Position numbers and translations under genes: made by a program | Virus record (IMG/VR): IMGVR_UViG_3300035662_000120 | Coordinates: 1-29,726 of that record | Reading direction: 5' to 3' (one strand) | Source: a virus | Length of the DNA: 29,726 bases | Shown here: positions 12,707 through 20,638 of the stretch, one piece after another | How the letters are laid out: every line of letters starts with the position of its first letter | How positions within the stretch are numbered: the first letter of the stretch is position 1 | Notes under the pieces: generated by a model | Told to the model about the DNA's origin: nothing | What the model saw: only the letters and a program-made list of their open reading frames with translations | Databases searched by the model: none

Positions 12707-13339
12707 TCAGCTACGGCGGCGGCGCACCGTGCTTGCCGGTTCAGGTATCACATCCTCACCGGCGCTGCCGTCTAAGCCGATCCACTTAATGATCTTAAAT
12801 ACAGGAGTGTAAACACGACCATAAACCTTATGTGCGTAGTATTCACTACCAAGTTCTACCAGCGGCACAATCGCTTCAGGATCTGAGTCAGATTTATCCG
12901 CTACTTGGTGCATAAGCGCTGTTAGGGCGCGCTTACCACCAACTGACGTTGTTGAGAAACGCGCGTTTAACTCTTCATCAGAGCCTTGCACACATTTCAC
13001 AGCCATGCCCAGTTGGTTTTCCCAACCACGCGCAGCGCCACTAGGAGGTGGCCCAAGATCTACCGAATCAAGATCGACATTTATCGGATACATCTTCTCA
13101 GCCAATACTTCGCCTTGGCCCCAAGCAATAAAGCCGTGAACAAAAGAGAAAGGATTGACCGCCCATACGCTAGTCTTCTCAATTTCAGTCTGGTCAGCGC
13201 CGACGACCCAGTGGCCGGTCTTGTCCATCTTGATAATTGCTGCGTTCATAGGCGCAAATTCGGATTTAACCGAACGCAACACCTGTGAAAGATTAGCTAT
13301 TACGTTATGTTCAACATTAAACTTTACTAGATCAGACAT
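12707..13339 (-). CDS. Conserved phage replication-region protein, 210 aa
   Basis: The protein has an ordered core: KTSVWAVNPFSFVHGFIAWG, a GWENQLGMAVKCV strand region, ARFSTTSVGGKRAL, and a beta-rich end (YYAHKVYGRVYTPVFKIIKW). I recall this general pattern in phage genomes next to DUF2800-type nucleases but know no proven function. By position, immediately after the Cas4-like nuclease and in the same operon as polymerase, it may be a single-strand DNA-binding or recombination-partner protein. However, the Arg-rich C-terminus is not the acidic tip of typical SSBs. The start shares one base with the preceding stop (TAATG). Confidence 0.8.
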   Translation of the reverse strand: MSDLVKFNVEHNVIANLSQVLRSVKSEFAPMNAAIIKMDKTGHWVVGADQTEIEKTSVWAVNPFSFVHGFIAWGQGEVLAEKMYPINVDLDSVDLGPPPSGAARGWENQLGMAVKCVQGSDEELNARFSTTSVGGKRALTALMHQVADKSDSDPEAIVPLVELGSEYYAHKVYGRVYTPVFKIIKWIGLDGSAGEDVIPEPASTVRRRRS

Positions 13340-14445
13340 TACTTCACCTGTAGTTTAAGTGTGGCAGCACGGATGTGCTTACCGAGTTGCAACACGGCTG
13401 GACGCGGATCTGACTCCGGCGCAATCGTGTTACCCGTTGAAACAGCAACGACGTGATCTTTTGGCAACTCTAGCTTGTGTTTCTTCAACACCTTCTCTAG
13501 TTGCGCGGGCGATCTCAACTTCGTCTCTGTTAATTCATCAGATTCAAGTCCCATTTCTCTAAGAGCTTCCAATGCGCCTTCGTCGTTGACCCACTGACGT
13601 GTGGCGCGCTTTGGCACAAGTTTAAATCCTGGGATGGCAATGTCGTTTTCAAGCGCCTGTTGCGCCATCTCACGCACAGATTTGATCCAGTCCTCAACAC
13701 GATCTGCAATAACAAGCGCATTACTGTAGCCCTCTGGCGATATGCTGTTCAGTTGTATCCGTAACGCGCGCTCAGTCTCGCCCGTCATAGCAGGACATAT
13801 TGGCTTGGCTGGACACCACTTGCAATGATCGCCAATCTTAACAGGCGCGTTAGGACGCAGCGCTGTTGTAACGGCGTCGTAAAGCTCACGCTCAAACGCT
13901 TTGACGCGACCTGGCGTAGTAGTCCAACGCTTTACATATGGCGGCTGGACAATGATGCACTCTATTTCAGTGACGCCCTCAAACGCCCAACGGGCTTCGT
14001 CAGTCCGCATAGCCGCAGCGGCATAAAACAAAAGCTGATGGTTCTCGACAGCATCCACCGCCACCCCATCACCAAACTTCCAATCGAGAACAACTGCACG
14101 ATTGCCAATACGACCAATGAGGTCACAGGATCCGAATACGCCAGCTAGATACCCTCCAAAGGAGACGGAAACTTCAGTCTGAAATTCCATCTGTGTGTCA
14201 GGATCAATCTCATTCAGCGCGTCAAGGGCAGGGCGTAGTTTACGCTCAATGAGATCATCGCCAAGACCGAAATCATCAACAGATGCACCATGAGATAAGA
14301 TCTTGTGTATCGCATCATGTAAGAGTGATCCTTCCTCTGCATATTTTGATGATGGTCTTGGGGGAACGGATTGCGCGAGCTTAACAGAGCCAGGGCAGTT
14401 CATTACGCGCTTTGCAGTTGAGCCGCCGACTATATCCGAGTGCAT
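13339..14445 (-). CDS. DUF2800 Cas4/RecB-like nuclease with Fe-S type cysteines
   Basis: A 368-residue protein with the DUF2800 start motif (GGSTAKRVMNCPGSVKLA). The PD-(D/E)XK nuclease core includes H44 (LLHDA), D108 (SCDLIGRI), D121-x-K123 (VLDWKFGDG) and the downstream ENHQLLFYAAA motif. Four cysteines, C16 and C208-x2-C211-x5-C217, have the one-plus-three spacing of the iron-sulphur cluster in AddB and Cas4. It probably acts as an exonuclease in recombination or end processing. It is the first gene of the leftward replication operon, with AAAGG upstream of the ATG and a good promoter in the 65-bp divergent gap. Confidence 0.9.
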   Translation of the reverse strand: MHSDIVGGSTAKRVMNCPGSVKLAQSVPPRPSSKYAEEGSLLHDAIHKILSHGASVDDFGLGDDLIERKLRPALDALNEIDPDTQMEFQTEVSVSFGGYLAGVFGSCDLIGRIGNRAVVLDWKFGDGVAVDAVENHQLLFYAAAAMRTDEARWAFEGVTEIECIIVQPPYVKRWTTTPGRVKAFERELYDAVTTALRPNAPVKIGDHCKWCPAKPICPAMTGETERALRIQLNSISPEGYSNALVIADRVEDWIKSVREMAQQALENDIAIPGFKLVPKRATRQWVNDEGALEALREMGLESDELTETKLRSPAQLEKVLKKHKLELPKDHVVAVSTGNTIAPESDPRPAVLQLGKHIRAATLKLQVK

Positions 14446-14470
14446 TGTATATTACCTTTCTGTGATTTGC

Positions 14471-14500
14471 ATACTAGACAATTTATTACGGATGTGTCAA
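14471..14500 (-). promoter_or_regulatory. Sigma70-like promoter of the replication operon
   Basis: On the minus strand a perfect TTGACA (complement of 14495-14500) is followed by an 18-base spacer and TAGTAT (complement of 14471-14476), then AAAGG and the DUF2800 start. This is the clearest host-type promoter in the window and fits early transcription by host polymerase. Confidence 0.7.
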
Positions 14501-14510
14501 ATAGTTTTTT

Positions 14511-14834
14511 ATGACTGATTTGGAAAAAGATATTGAACGCTACTTTGTTAAGTCCGTTCAATCACTTAACGGCGTTGCGTTTAAATTTAACAGCCTGTCA
14601 AATCGTGGCGTTTCTGACAGAATTGTCTGTTTACCAAACGGCGAAACATGGTTTGTAGAGTTAAAACAAGATGGCGGCAAGCTATCGGCGTTGCAAAAGA
14701 TATTTGCCGAAGACATGAAGAAATTGAATCAGCGTTATGCGTGCCTCTGGAATCGTGAACAGGTAGATAGATGGACTTACGACCGTATCAACATGAAGCC
14801 GCAGACTTCCTCTTCTGTCAAAACAGAGCAATGA
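14511..14834 (+). CDS. VRR-NUC domain nuclease
   Basis: A 107-residue single-domain nuclease of the VRR-NUC (PD-(D/E)XK) family: KFNSLSNRGVSDRIVCLPNG with D36, WFVELKQDGGKLSALQ with E50, K52 and Q62. Phage VRR-NUC proteins are commonly next to SNF2-type helicases and may process branched or replicating DNA. It opens the rightward unit divergent from the replication operon. The last 64 bases also encode the start of the SNF2 gene in another frame, and the C-terminus (Ser/Thr/Lys/Gln) is unlike the conserved fold. Confidence 0.93.
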   Translation: MTDLEKDIERYFVKSVQSLNGVAFKFNSLSNRGVSDRIVCLPNGETWFVELKQDGGKLSALQKIFAEDMKKLNQRYACLWNREQVDRWTYDRINMKPQTSSSVKTEQ

Positions 14835-16051
14835 TTCTTGCGCCGGTCGGCGCAGGTAAGACCGCAATTACGTTAACCGCAATGACAGAAATGTTGGCGC
14901 GAGGTTTTGTGCAACGCTGGTTAGTGCTTGCCCCAAAGCGTGTTTGCACTGATGTTTGGCGACAAGAGGGGCAGAAGTGGTGCCCTGAATTTGATATATC
15001 TGTTGCAGTTGGCACGCCAGCGCAACGCAAAGCCGCCTTCGATTCTGACGCCGACATTGTGGTGACGAACTATGACAATATTCCTAGCATTGATCCCACT
15101 GGCTTTGACGCTGTGGTTTTTGATGAGCTTACGCGATTAAAAAACCCAAGCGGTAAAAGGTTTAAATACCTATTAAAGATACTTGACAAGTTTCACATCC
15201 GTTGGGGCTTGACAGGATCGTTTACATCGAACGGCCTAGAAGACGTATTCGGCCAGTGCAAAGTTGTTGACCAGAAGTTGTTAGGCCGCAGCAAAGGCGC
15301 GTTCCTGCAACAGTATTTTTACTGCGTTAATCGAGACTATCAACAATGGGAACCGCTGCCGGAAGCGCTCGCGCATGTCATGGCCGCGATCAAACCAGCG
15401 ACATATGTGCTAGAGGCTGGCGAATATAAAGATAAGCTACCGCCGTTAAACGTCATACCGATGCGTTGCGATATGGATTTAGCGCCGTATAATAAAATGA
15501 AAAAGGATTTTGTCCTTGAACTTAGTCAGACCATCAGCGCTCCAACGGCGGCGGTTGTTACGCAAAAACTTCAGCAACTTGCCTGCGGCTTCATTTACGG
15601 ACTGGATAAGCCGGAATGGATCGGATCCCATAAGTTTAATCTGTTGGATGAAATACTCGAAGAAAATCAACGAGCAAACACAATTATTGTCTACAATTAT
15701 AAAGAAGAACTAGCAGAATTAAAAAGACAATATCCACAACTCTCTACTATGGACGATGAAAATGTCGTTGACAAGTGGAACAAAGGTGAACTGGAGCTAT
15801 TGGCCCTGCATCCAAAGAGCGCAGGTCACGGGCTGAACTTACAGTTTGGCGGCAACAAGATCATCTTTCTATCGTTGCCATGGTCGCTTGAACTTTACGA
15901 ACAGACCATCGGACGGTTGCACCGTAGCGGGCAGACAAAAGAAGTGTGGTGTTATGTTCTGATCTGTAATAAGACTATTGACGAGCGCATCTACGCAAGT
16001 CTGCACGACAAGCGTTCGTTAGCGGAGTTAGCCTTAAATGAACTGGCGTGA
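14771..16051 (+). CDS. SNF2-family DEAD-like helicase
   Basis: A 426-residue superfamily-2 ATPase: LRPYQHEAADFL (Q-motif region), Walker A ILAPVGAGKTA (residues 22-32), motif Ia LVLAPKRV, Walker B VVFDELTRLKN (DE at 118-119), motif III GLTGS, and motif VI QTIGRLHRSGQ (378-388) with arginine fingers. The compact length is normal for phage SNF2 proteins. It may remodel DNA-protein complexes or drive fork or branch movement together with the VRR-NUC nuclease. The start ATG is inside the nuclease gene, with AGGTAG upstream; the end overlaps the next gene by 14 bases. Confidence 0.95.
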   Translation: MDLRPYQHEAADFLFCQNRAMILAPVGAGKTAITLTAMTEMLARGFVQRWLVLAPKRVCTDVWRQEGQKWCPEFDISVAVGTPAQRKAAFDSDADIVVTNYDNIPSIDPTGFDAVVFDELTRLKNPSGKRFKYLLKILDKFHIRWGLTGSFTSNGLEDVFGQCKVVDQKLLGRSKGAFLQQYFYCVNRDYQQWEPLPEALAHVMAAIKPATYVLEAGEYKDKLPPLNVIPMRCDMDLAPYNKMKKDFVLELSQTISAPTAAVVTQKLQQLACGFIYGLDKPEWIGSHKFNLLDEILEENQRANTIIVYNYKEELAELKRQYPQLSTMDDENVVDKWNKGELELLALHPKSAGHGLNLQFGGNKIIFLSLPWSLELYEQTIGRLHRSGQTKEVWCYVLICNKTIDERIYASLHDKRSLAELALNELA

Positions 16052-16271
16052 ATTGAATGAAGTCCTGACGGACTACACGGAACAAGAGGTATTGGATCTC
16101 TTGGAAGACGAGCGCAAGAACGCTCGGCGGTCTACGGTCATTATACGTTTGCATCAGCGTTACACGACGTTGCGAATGTTGCGTGAGCGAGCCGAACTAA
16201 TAGGGGAAATAGATGAATCCGCACGATCTACTACAACAAGCCAGCGAAATTATCGGAGAGCGCGGGGCTGA
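16038..16271 (+). CDS. Small helical phage protein (LHQRYTTLR motif), 77 aa
   Basis: The N-terminal 60 residues form a helical, charged domain: MNWRELNEVLTDYTEQEVLD, then LLEDERKNARRSTVIIRLHQ and RYTTLRMLRERAEL. I recall this pattern (LLxxE...RR...RLHQRY..LR..RER) in small proteins next to SNF2 helicases in podoviruses, without a known function. The final 20 residues are Ser/Thr/Arg-rich and overlap the next gene by 59 bases, so they may be unconserved. It starts 14 bases inside the helicase gene. Confidence 0.75.
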   Translation: MNWRELNEVLTDYTEQEVLDLLEDERKNARRSTVIIRLHQRYTTLRMLRERAELIGEIDESARSTTTSQRNYRRARG

Positions 16272-16662
16272 CTACGGTGGAATTGAAGATAATTTTCAGC
16301 TTATTGCTGATCTGGCATCTCTGCGTCTGGGCCGCGATATTCACCCCTTTGAGGTAGCGATTATCATGGTCTGCGTTAAGAACGCTCGCGCGTTTAGCAG
16401 CCCGACGCATATCGACAGCCGCCTTGACGCGATGAACTATGAAGCATTTGCGGCGATGTTTGCTAATGATTATGCAAATCAGAAGGCCGCGACTGGCGCT
16501 AACATCGGATACAAAAAGCGCGCGGATTTAAAACCCGCTAAGAGAGAAGAGTTAAAGCCGACACGCCGCCCTGAGCTTGCCGTAATCGACGATAAACTGA
16601 CCCGTTGGGGTTCCTCTGAGCCGCCGAAGCTCACTGGCGACAGCGCGCTGTTGAGCGACTGA
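16213..16662 (+). CDS. DUF6378-like phage protein, 149 aa
   Basis: Residues 1-95 match the DUF6378 pattern: EIIGERGADYGGIEDNFQLI, LGRDIHPFEVAIIMVCVKNA and HIDSRLDAMNYEAFAAM. The helical bundle recalls MazG-type all-alpha folds, but no activity is proven to my knowledge. AGGGG precedes the ATG by 7 bases, which supports this start despite the overlap with the upstream gene. The tail has a Lys/Arg/Glu/Pro segment with repeated LKP units (ADLKPAKREELKPTRRPEL). The last 111 bases overlap the o-spanin gene on the other strand. Confidence 0.85.
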   Translation: MNPHDLLQQASEIIGERGADYGGIEDNFQLIADLASLRLGRDIHPFEVAIIMVCVKNARAFSSPTHIDSRLDAMNYEAFAAMFANDYANQKAATGANIGYKKRADLKPAKREELKPTRRPELAVIDDKLTRWGSSEPPKLTGDSALLSD

Positions 16663-16773
16663 ATACTGAGCCAGGGGAGGGCAAGACCCTTCCCTGACTG
16701 TCTGGCAGCTAGAAAGCGCCGTTGTTGAGATCAGAAATAGTATCGTCAACGGTTTTAGGGGCCATAACGACAT
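16552..16773 (-). CDS. Outer-membrane spanin candidate (Rz1-like lipoprotein)
   Basis: A 73-residue lipoprotein: charged start, hydrophobic signal (TILFLISTTALSSC) with a lipobox ending at C23, and then a short periplasmic part (LAQYSVAQQRAVASELRRLR, then FIVDYGKLRAACR). This matches small o-spanins of alphaproteobacterial phages I recall. It works with the upstream i-spanin candidate to fuse inner and outer membranes at lysis. The start lies 65 bases inside that gene, the classic overlapping Rz/Rz1 layout. Its 3' part is antisense to the DUF6378-like gene. Confidence 0.75.
   Translation of the reverse strand: MSLWPLKPLTILFLISTTALSSCQTVREGSCPPLAQYSVAQQRAVASELRRLRGTPTGQFIVDYGKLRAACRL
16672..16696. 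terminator. Strong 10-bp stem-loop at the convergent junction (no U-tract)
   Basis: CAGGGGAGGG (16672-16681) pairs with CCCTTCCCTG (16687-16696) in a 10-bp stem with one G-T pair and a 5-base loop, ten bases after the stop of the rightward unit. No T-run follows on the plus strand, so it may be a transcription-slowing hairpin or 3'-end protector, not a standard terminator. It lies inside the o-spanin coding sequence. Confidence 0.45.
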
Positions 16774-16921
16774 TAGTCTGTCTTTCTTTTAACTTAGCCG
16801 CAAGATCCATGCGACGCACGACTTCCTCGCGCCGGCCTCGATCATAAGCGTCAGCGATTAACATTTTAACGCCGCCGTAGAGCACCGTTAAAAATAAGCC
16901 AATTAAGATAGCAGTTGTCAT
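16709..16921 (-). CDS. Inner-membrane spanin candidate (Rz-like)
   Basis: A 70-residue protein with one N-terminal transmembrane segment (ILIGLFLTVLYGGVKMLIA) and a charged helical periplasmic part (RGRREEVVRRMDLAAKLKER), the minimal plan of an i-spanin. It is short for Rz. The overlap with a lipoprotein gene downstream and the position after endolysin and a holin candidate support the spanin role. It starts in an ATGA overlap with the upstream gene. Confidence 0.7.
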   Translation of the reverse strand: MTTAILIGLFLTVLYGGVKMLIADAYDRGRREEVVRRMDLAAKLKERQTNVVMAPKTVDDTISDLNNGAF

Positions 16922-17079
16922 GCGCCCGTGACGTTAAAATCTTTAGCGCCGATAAGACCGATAGCAATTAACGCAGCCTGAAGCGAAGGCCAGTCAAGCG
17001 TCTTAGTCTGCCACGCGTTGAAGAGAACGCCTACAAGAGTAAGGATTCCAGGGATCGTGGTTTTCCAATTCTTAATCAT
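16918..17079 (-). CDS. Holin-like small membrane protein, 53 aa
   Basis: It has a strong Shine-Dalgarno (AGGAGG) and two short hydrophobic segments (TIPGILTLVGVLFNAW and LQAALIAIGLIGA) around a polar turn, ending AKDFNVTGA, an end seen in many small phage membrane proteins of lysis cassettes. By topology and place between endolysin and spanins it is a good holin candidate, forming the membrane lesion that releases the endolysin. Both ends are in ATGA overlaps. Confidence 0.75.
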   Translation of the reverse strand: MIKNWKTTIPGILTLVGVLFNAWQTKTLDWPSLQAALIAIGLIGAKDFNVTGA

Positions 17080-17180
17080 TCGAGTGTCCTCCTAAAATAA
17101 ATGCCAAGCATAAATGCTAGTTTTGCACCGTATGAAATCGAAGCGGCAACCGCGACGATATATACAATTCTATCCAACAA
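17076..17180 (-). CDS. Possible 34-aa membrane peptide (TTG start)
   Basis: A short frame bridging the endolysin stop and the holin-like start. It encodes one hydrophobic segment (IVYIVAVAASISYGAKLAFM) and a basic end (FRRTLE). Its stop overlaps the holin-like ATG as ATGA, the junction used throughout this genome. The only usable starts are TTG at 17180 or 17177, without a clear Shine-Dalgarno. If translated by coupling to the endolysin it could be an antiholin or second holin; otherwise it is only a spacer. Confidence 0.4.
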   Translation of the reverse strand: MLDRIVYIVAVAASISYGAKLAFMLGIYFRRTLE

Positions 17181-17673
17181 GCGAGAGTATCTGCGCTTTA
17201 ACGTCAGCGATACGTGCAGACCAGCCTTTGCCAAACGTAGACCAGATCGACAACGACTGCATGAACGCCAACCGCTTGTTCGTGACGGTCATCGCCACAT
17301 AGGTCTTGGTAGCTTGGATTGTTGCAGGGCCGATTTGACCGTCCTGCGTAACGCCGACAACGGCCTGTAGTGTCTTAGCTGCACGGCTTACGCCGGAATT
17401 GACAGCAAAGTCGAACACAGCAAAATCAACGCCAGCGGGCAAAAGATCTCCAGAAATACGATCCCAGTATAAGTTCTTGTAAATCGCCGCAACTTCCGAA
17501 TCAGCAATAGCGCGCACGCTCTGCGTTGGGAGATTCTGTGATTTACGCCAACTGTCATAGACCGCTTGCGTAACGCCCTTATTCGTCGGGCCGCCTGGAT
17601 CTTTTGGATGGTCAACGTAGCCGCCCTCATATTTGAGAACCTGCTTAAGCGCCTGTGGATAGTTCTCTTTCAT
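17170..17673 (-). CDS. Endolysin (GH108-type N-acetylmuramidase)
   Basis: A 167-residue lysin. The catalytic Glu is in KYEGGYVDHPKDPGGPTNKG (E16), the hallmark of glycoside hydrolase family 108. The middle YWDRISGDLLPAGVDFAVFD and SRAAKTLQAVVGVTQDGQIG, followed by a C-terminal helical part, match the family with its peptidoglycan-binding_3-like end. It cleaves the glycan backbone of peptidoglycan. There is no signal peptide, so release depends on a holin. It is coupled upstream by an ATGA overlap. Confidence 0.95.
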   Translation of the reverse strand: MKENYPQALKQVLKYEGGYVDHPKDPGGPTNKGVTQAVYDSWRKSQNLPTQSVRAIADSEVAAIYKNLYWDRISGDLLPAGVDFAVFDFAVNSGVSRAAKTLQAVVGVTQDGQIGPATIQATKTYVAMTVTNKRLAFMQSLSIWSTFGKGWSARIADVKAQILSLVG

Positions 17674-17939
17674 CGCCGGTCTGCTTTCTGGCTTACAAGA
17701 TCTCGAATGGTGTCAAGTTTTGCAAACACTTGATTGAGCACGGTATTAAATTCTTCGCGTGTGATGTAACGGCCAGCAACAAGCACCTCGATCTCACCAA
17801 CCTTTTCGGCCAGTTCTTTATCGGCGGCTTGCAAGTCTTTGACAGCGCCCCAGACGGTATTCAATACCCATCCGCCCAGGACGCCGATCACGCCAACGGC
17901 GACATCAAAAAATACTTGATATTCAGCCATCGGTGTCAT
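17670..17939 (-). CDS. Membrane-anchored coiled-coil protein of the lysis region, 89 aa
   Basis: An N-terminal hydrophobic segment (FFDVAVGVIGVLGGWVLNTV) is followed by a coiled coil (VKDLQAADKELAEKVGEIEV) and a helical basic end. This one-pass plus coiled-coil layout is common upstream of endolysins in phages and is annotated variously as holin, spanin or hypothetical. It could be a holin or an additional i-spanin. The ATG at 17939 forms an ATGA overlap with the preceding stop; an in-frame ATG at 17930 is the alternative. Confidence 0.8.
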   Translation of the reverse strand: MTPMAEYQVFFDVAVGVIGVLGGWVLNTVWGAVKDLQAADKELAEKVGEIEVLVAGRYITREEFNTVLNQVFAKLDTIRDLVSQKADRR

Positions 17940-20632
17940 CTCGCCATCGCGTTTCTGTTTTCGGGGTATAGTGAATTTTGCACTGACATAGCCCCCGTGA
18001 TGGCGGCGCGACCTAAAGTCCGTCGAGTTGATTCAGGTGGTTTAGGTATAGCCTTTTGTGCGGCGCGTTTAGCTGCGCGATCAATCATATCAGCAAATCT
18101 ATCGGGGTTTTTTATCATCGCATCGGCGATAATCGCTGCCGTTTTACGATCCGCGAAGTTTTGATACGCAGAATAAAATTTTTCTGTAAGTGTCATTTCG
18201 CGGCTTAACATGCCTTTAAACGCTGACCGAGGCACACCTTCTTTTTCAGCTTCCTCAGTAACCGCTTTAAATGCAGTTGGCGCAGGGCGCGCTTGTGCGA
18301 GCTTTTCAGCTTTATCCAGACGCGCTAATTCATCCGCTACAACTTTAAGATCGGTAAGTTGTTCCTGCGGAAAAGTGTCGGCTAATTTAATAACCATTTT
18401 ACCTTGCGGCAAAGGCGCGGCTTTAGCTACTTCCTCTAACGCTTTTTGATTAGCAGCTAAATTTGTTAAACGCATATAATCATTGCGACCAATCGCCATG
18501 CGAATTGTATCGTCATTTTCACGCAAATATTTTAGCGCATCGTCAGGCTTTTTTGTTCCAATAAAGTTAATCGCGCGGTCTACTATCTCTTTATTGAACG
18601 CTTCGCGGGCTGGGCCTTCTAGCCGCTGCGTCAGTTCGCCCATGAGCCGCTTGTCGCCAAGAGCTGCCGTCGTAAGCGCCTTTGCGTCGGCATAGCCGCG
18701 AACTCTTGCAGCGCTATCTGTAAGCTCTTGTAAGCCAGTCATTAGCCGCTGCGCTTCCGCGCGGACAGGGCCAAACACTTCGTTAGCGTCAATACCCATA
18801 ATCTCTAGTTGACGGGCATGTTTGCCTACAAAATTGTCAATCTTGCTAGGGTCTATTGCGCCAGTCGTAAAATCAACCGCATCTGCGCGGGCCATATCCT
18901 GAAGGCCCGATGTCATGGCCTGCCGTGCAACAGCATCATTACCAAAGGTTCGCGCGAACTGCGCGGCGTTATCTTCGTTTGCCAAAAACTTAGATACAGT
19001 TTGGCTTGGCAACAAACCCTGTTGGTTCTTCTTTGTTGTGCGTAGGATGTCAGTGACGATACCCTGTCTGTAACGCGGAACAAACTCCGTCCGATAAGTG
19101 TTCAGCGCGTTTTCATACTGGAACTTAGCCTGTTCAGGTATTGCGCGGCTGTCTCTGACTGCGGTGTCAATAGCGCCATGCAATTCATATAAGTCGCCCA
19201 TTGGCTTACCGGCAGCTTGAGCGGCAGCGATGTCTTTATTCACAGATTTACGAACGCGGTCTAATTCGCGTAATGTCGCGCCGCGCTGTAACTCGTTAAG
19301 ATCTCGAACAGTCCGCGTAGCTACGCCTAAAGGCACATCAGCTAATCGACCACCAAGAATATTTTCCGCCGTTTGGATAACGCCGCGTGTATCAATCCGT
19401 CTGTTACCAGCGGTTCTAAAAGCGTCTTCATATAAAGGCGTAATGCGCTGCTCACGAAAAGCATCGCGTGTCTCACCAAGACGCTGACTCAACGCCTCTC
19501 CTGGCGCAATCTGACCTGTAGCAGGCATCATCTCGCCTGTAGCGCCGAGCGCCTGACGACCCGCAGCCTCTTCAGTCGCATATTGACGCAATAGCTGATT
19601 GCGCGTCTCGCTTAACTGCGCCCGCGCTTGCGGAGACATTAACGCGCCTTGTTGCTGTATCTGTGCGTCAATTCGTGCAAGCTGATCTTTAATTGCCTGT
19701 AACCGCGTTTGTTGTGCAATTAACGCTTCTCGCCCCGCTGGCGTAGATACAGAGGAAAGACTTGCTTCGCGGGCGGCTAATCTAGGCTCATACAGTTCAG
19801 CTTCAGCTAATCGCTGGGCCACTGTAGCTGTTGGAGCGCCCGGAGTTACAGGAATATTAGCCCGCGCAGCTCCTGAAACAGCTTGCGGATTAGTCATCAC
19901 GTCGCCGTATAACTGATTCTCTACAACTCGTTCTGCCGCGCGTTGACTGAATGGCGCGAGCACAGAAGGCCCAGCGCGCTCCATTATAGCGCCAACGCCA
20001 CGCACACCCAATTCAGGTATGGCCGCAGGGCTTGTCATACGCGACATTGTTGACAGCGCACCGCTACCAGATAAACCCCCGATACCGCCTGTAAGAGCCG
20101 ACACGCCAGCCAACGCACCAAAAGGATCTTGTTTAGCAAATGTCGCGCCGCGTTCAATAGCCTCAACGGGGCTCATAACAGCGCGATTTATTTCACGCGA
20201 TACGGCTGAAGGAATTTGTTGTATTCCTTTCAACGCGGCTGCGCGGCCCTCCGGCGTTGTAAGTCCAATAAGCCCTTCAGCAATGTCATATCCTTTTGCG
20301 CCAAGCCCGACGGCACTTTCAGGGATGTTTCCTATTGCTTCTCCTACACCACCGACAAATTCTTCGGGTGAAATAGCTAGTCTTTCAGCAACATTAACCA
20401 ACTTTTTGCCCGCTGGCTCCGCGGCGCGGTAGACATCTTCAAGAAAACCTACTTCGCCTCGCGGCGCTGGCGTTGCTACAGTTAAACCAAAATGATCTAA
20501 TATTTCAGCGTCAGTATGACCGGCTTCACGCGCTTTAGCGCTTTCAGGCCGTGACAAAAGATATTGACGGATCTCTTCATCAGAGTGACCCGCATCTTTA
20601 GCTGCTTTAATACTGGCGGCAAAATCAACCAT
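17936..20632 (-). CDS. Large ejection-type internal virion protein, 898 aa
   Basis: A long, mainly helical protein. The N-terminus has two copies of a short motif, KDAGHSDEEIRQYL (about residues 12-25) and REAGHTDAEILDHFGL (about 35-50), followed by a Gly/Ala-rich, weakly amphipathic region (60-250) that could insert into membranes. The rest is helix-rich with Gln/Arg/Glu (ARIDAQIQQQGALMSPQARA). The position after two other helical proteins fits the third P22-like ejection protein (gp16 place). Such proteins leave the virion with the DNA and form a channel across the envelope. I see no clear lytic transglycosylase motif. Confidence 0.8.
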   Translation of the reverse strand: MVDFAASIKAAKDAGHSDEEIRQYLLSRPESAKAREAGHTDAEILDHFGLTVATPAPRGEVGFLEDVYRAAEPAGKKLVNVAERLAISPEEFVGGVGEAIGNIPESAVGLGAKGYDIAEGLIGLTTPEGRAAALKGIQQIPSAVSREINRAVMSPVEAIERGATFAKQDPFGALAGVSALTGGIGGLSGSGALSTMSRMTSPAAIPELGVRGVGAIMERAGPSVLAPFSQRAAERVVENQLYGDVMTNPQAVSGAARANIPVTPGAPTATVAQRLAEAELYEPRLAAREASLSSVSTPAGREALIAQQTRLQAIKDQLARIDAQIQQQGALMSPQARAQLSETRNQLLRQYATEEAAGRQALGATGEMMPATGQIAPGEALSQRLGETRDAFREQRITPLYEDAFRTAGNRRIDTRGVIQTAENILGGRLADVPLGVATRTVRDLNELQRGATLRELDRVRKSVNKDIAAAQAAGKPMGDLYELHGAIDTAVRDSRAIPEQAKFQYENALNTYRTEFVPRYRQGIVTDILRTTKKNQQGLLPSQTVSKFLANEDNAAQFARTFGNDAVARQAMTSGLQDMARADAVDFTTGAIDPSKIDNFVGKHARQLEIMGIDANEVFGPVRAEAQRLMTGLQELTDSAARVRGYADAKALTTAALGDKRLMGELTQRLEGPAREAFNKEIVDRAINFIGTKKPDDALKYLRENDDTIRMAIGRNDYMRLTNLAANQKALEEVAKAAPLPQGKMVIKLADTFPQEQLTDLKVVADELARLDKAEKLAQARPAPTAFKAVTEEAEKEGVPRSAFKGMLSREMTLTEKFYSAYQNFADRKTAAIIADAMIKNPDRFADMIDRAAKRAAQKAIPKPPESTRRTLGRAAITGAMSVQNSLYPENRNAMAR

Positions 20633-20638
20633 TTTGAC

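Noticed and set aside
12576-12812. 78-residue plus-strand frame across the HTH gene and the gap
   Set aside because: Arg/Ser/Pro-rich, no ribosome site, and it overlaps two supported minus-strand genes.
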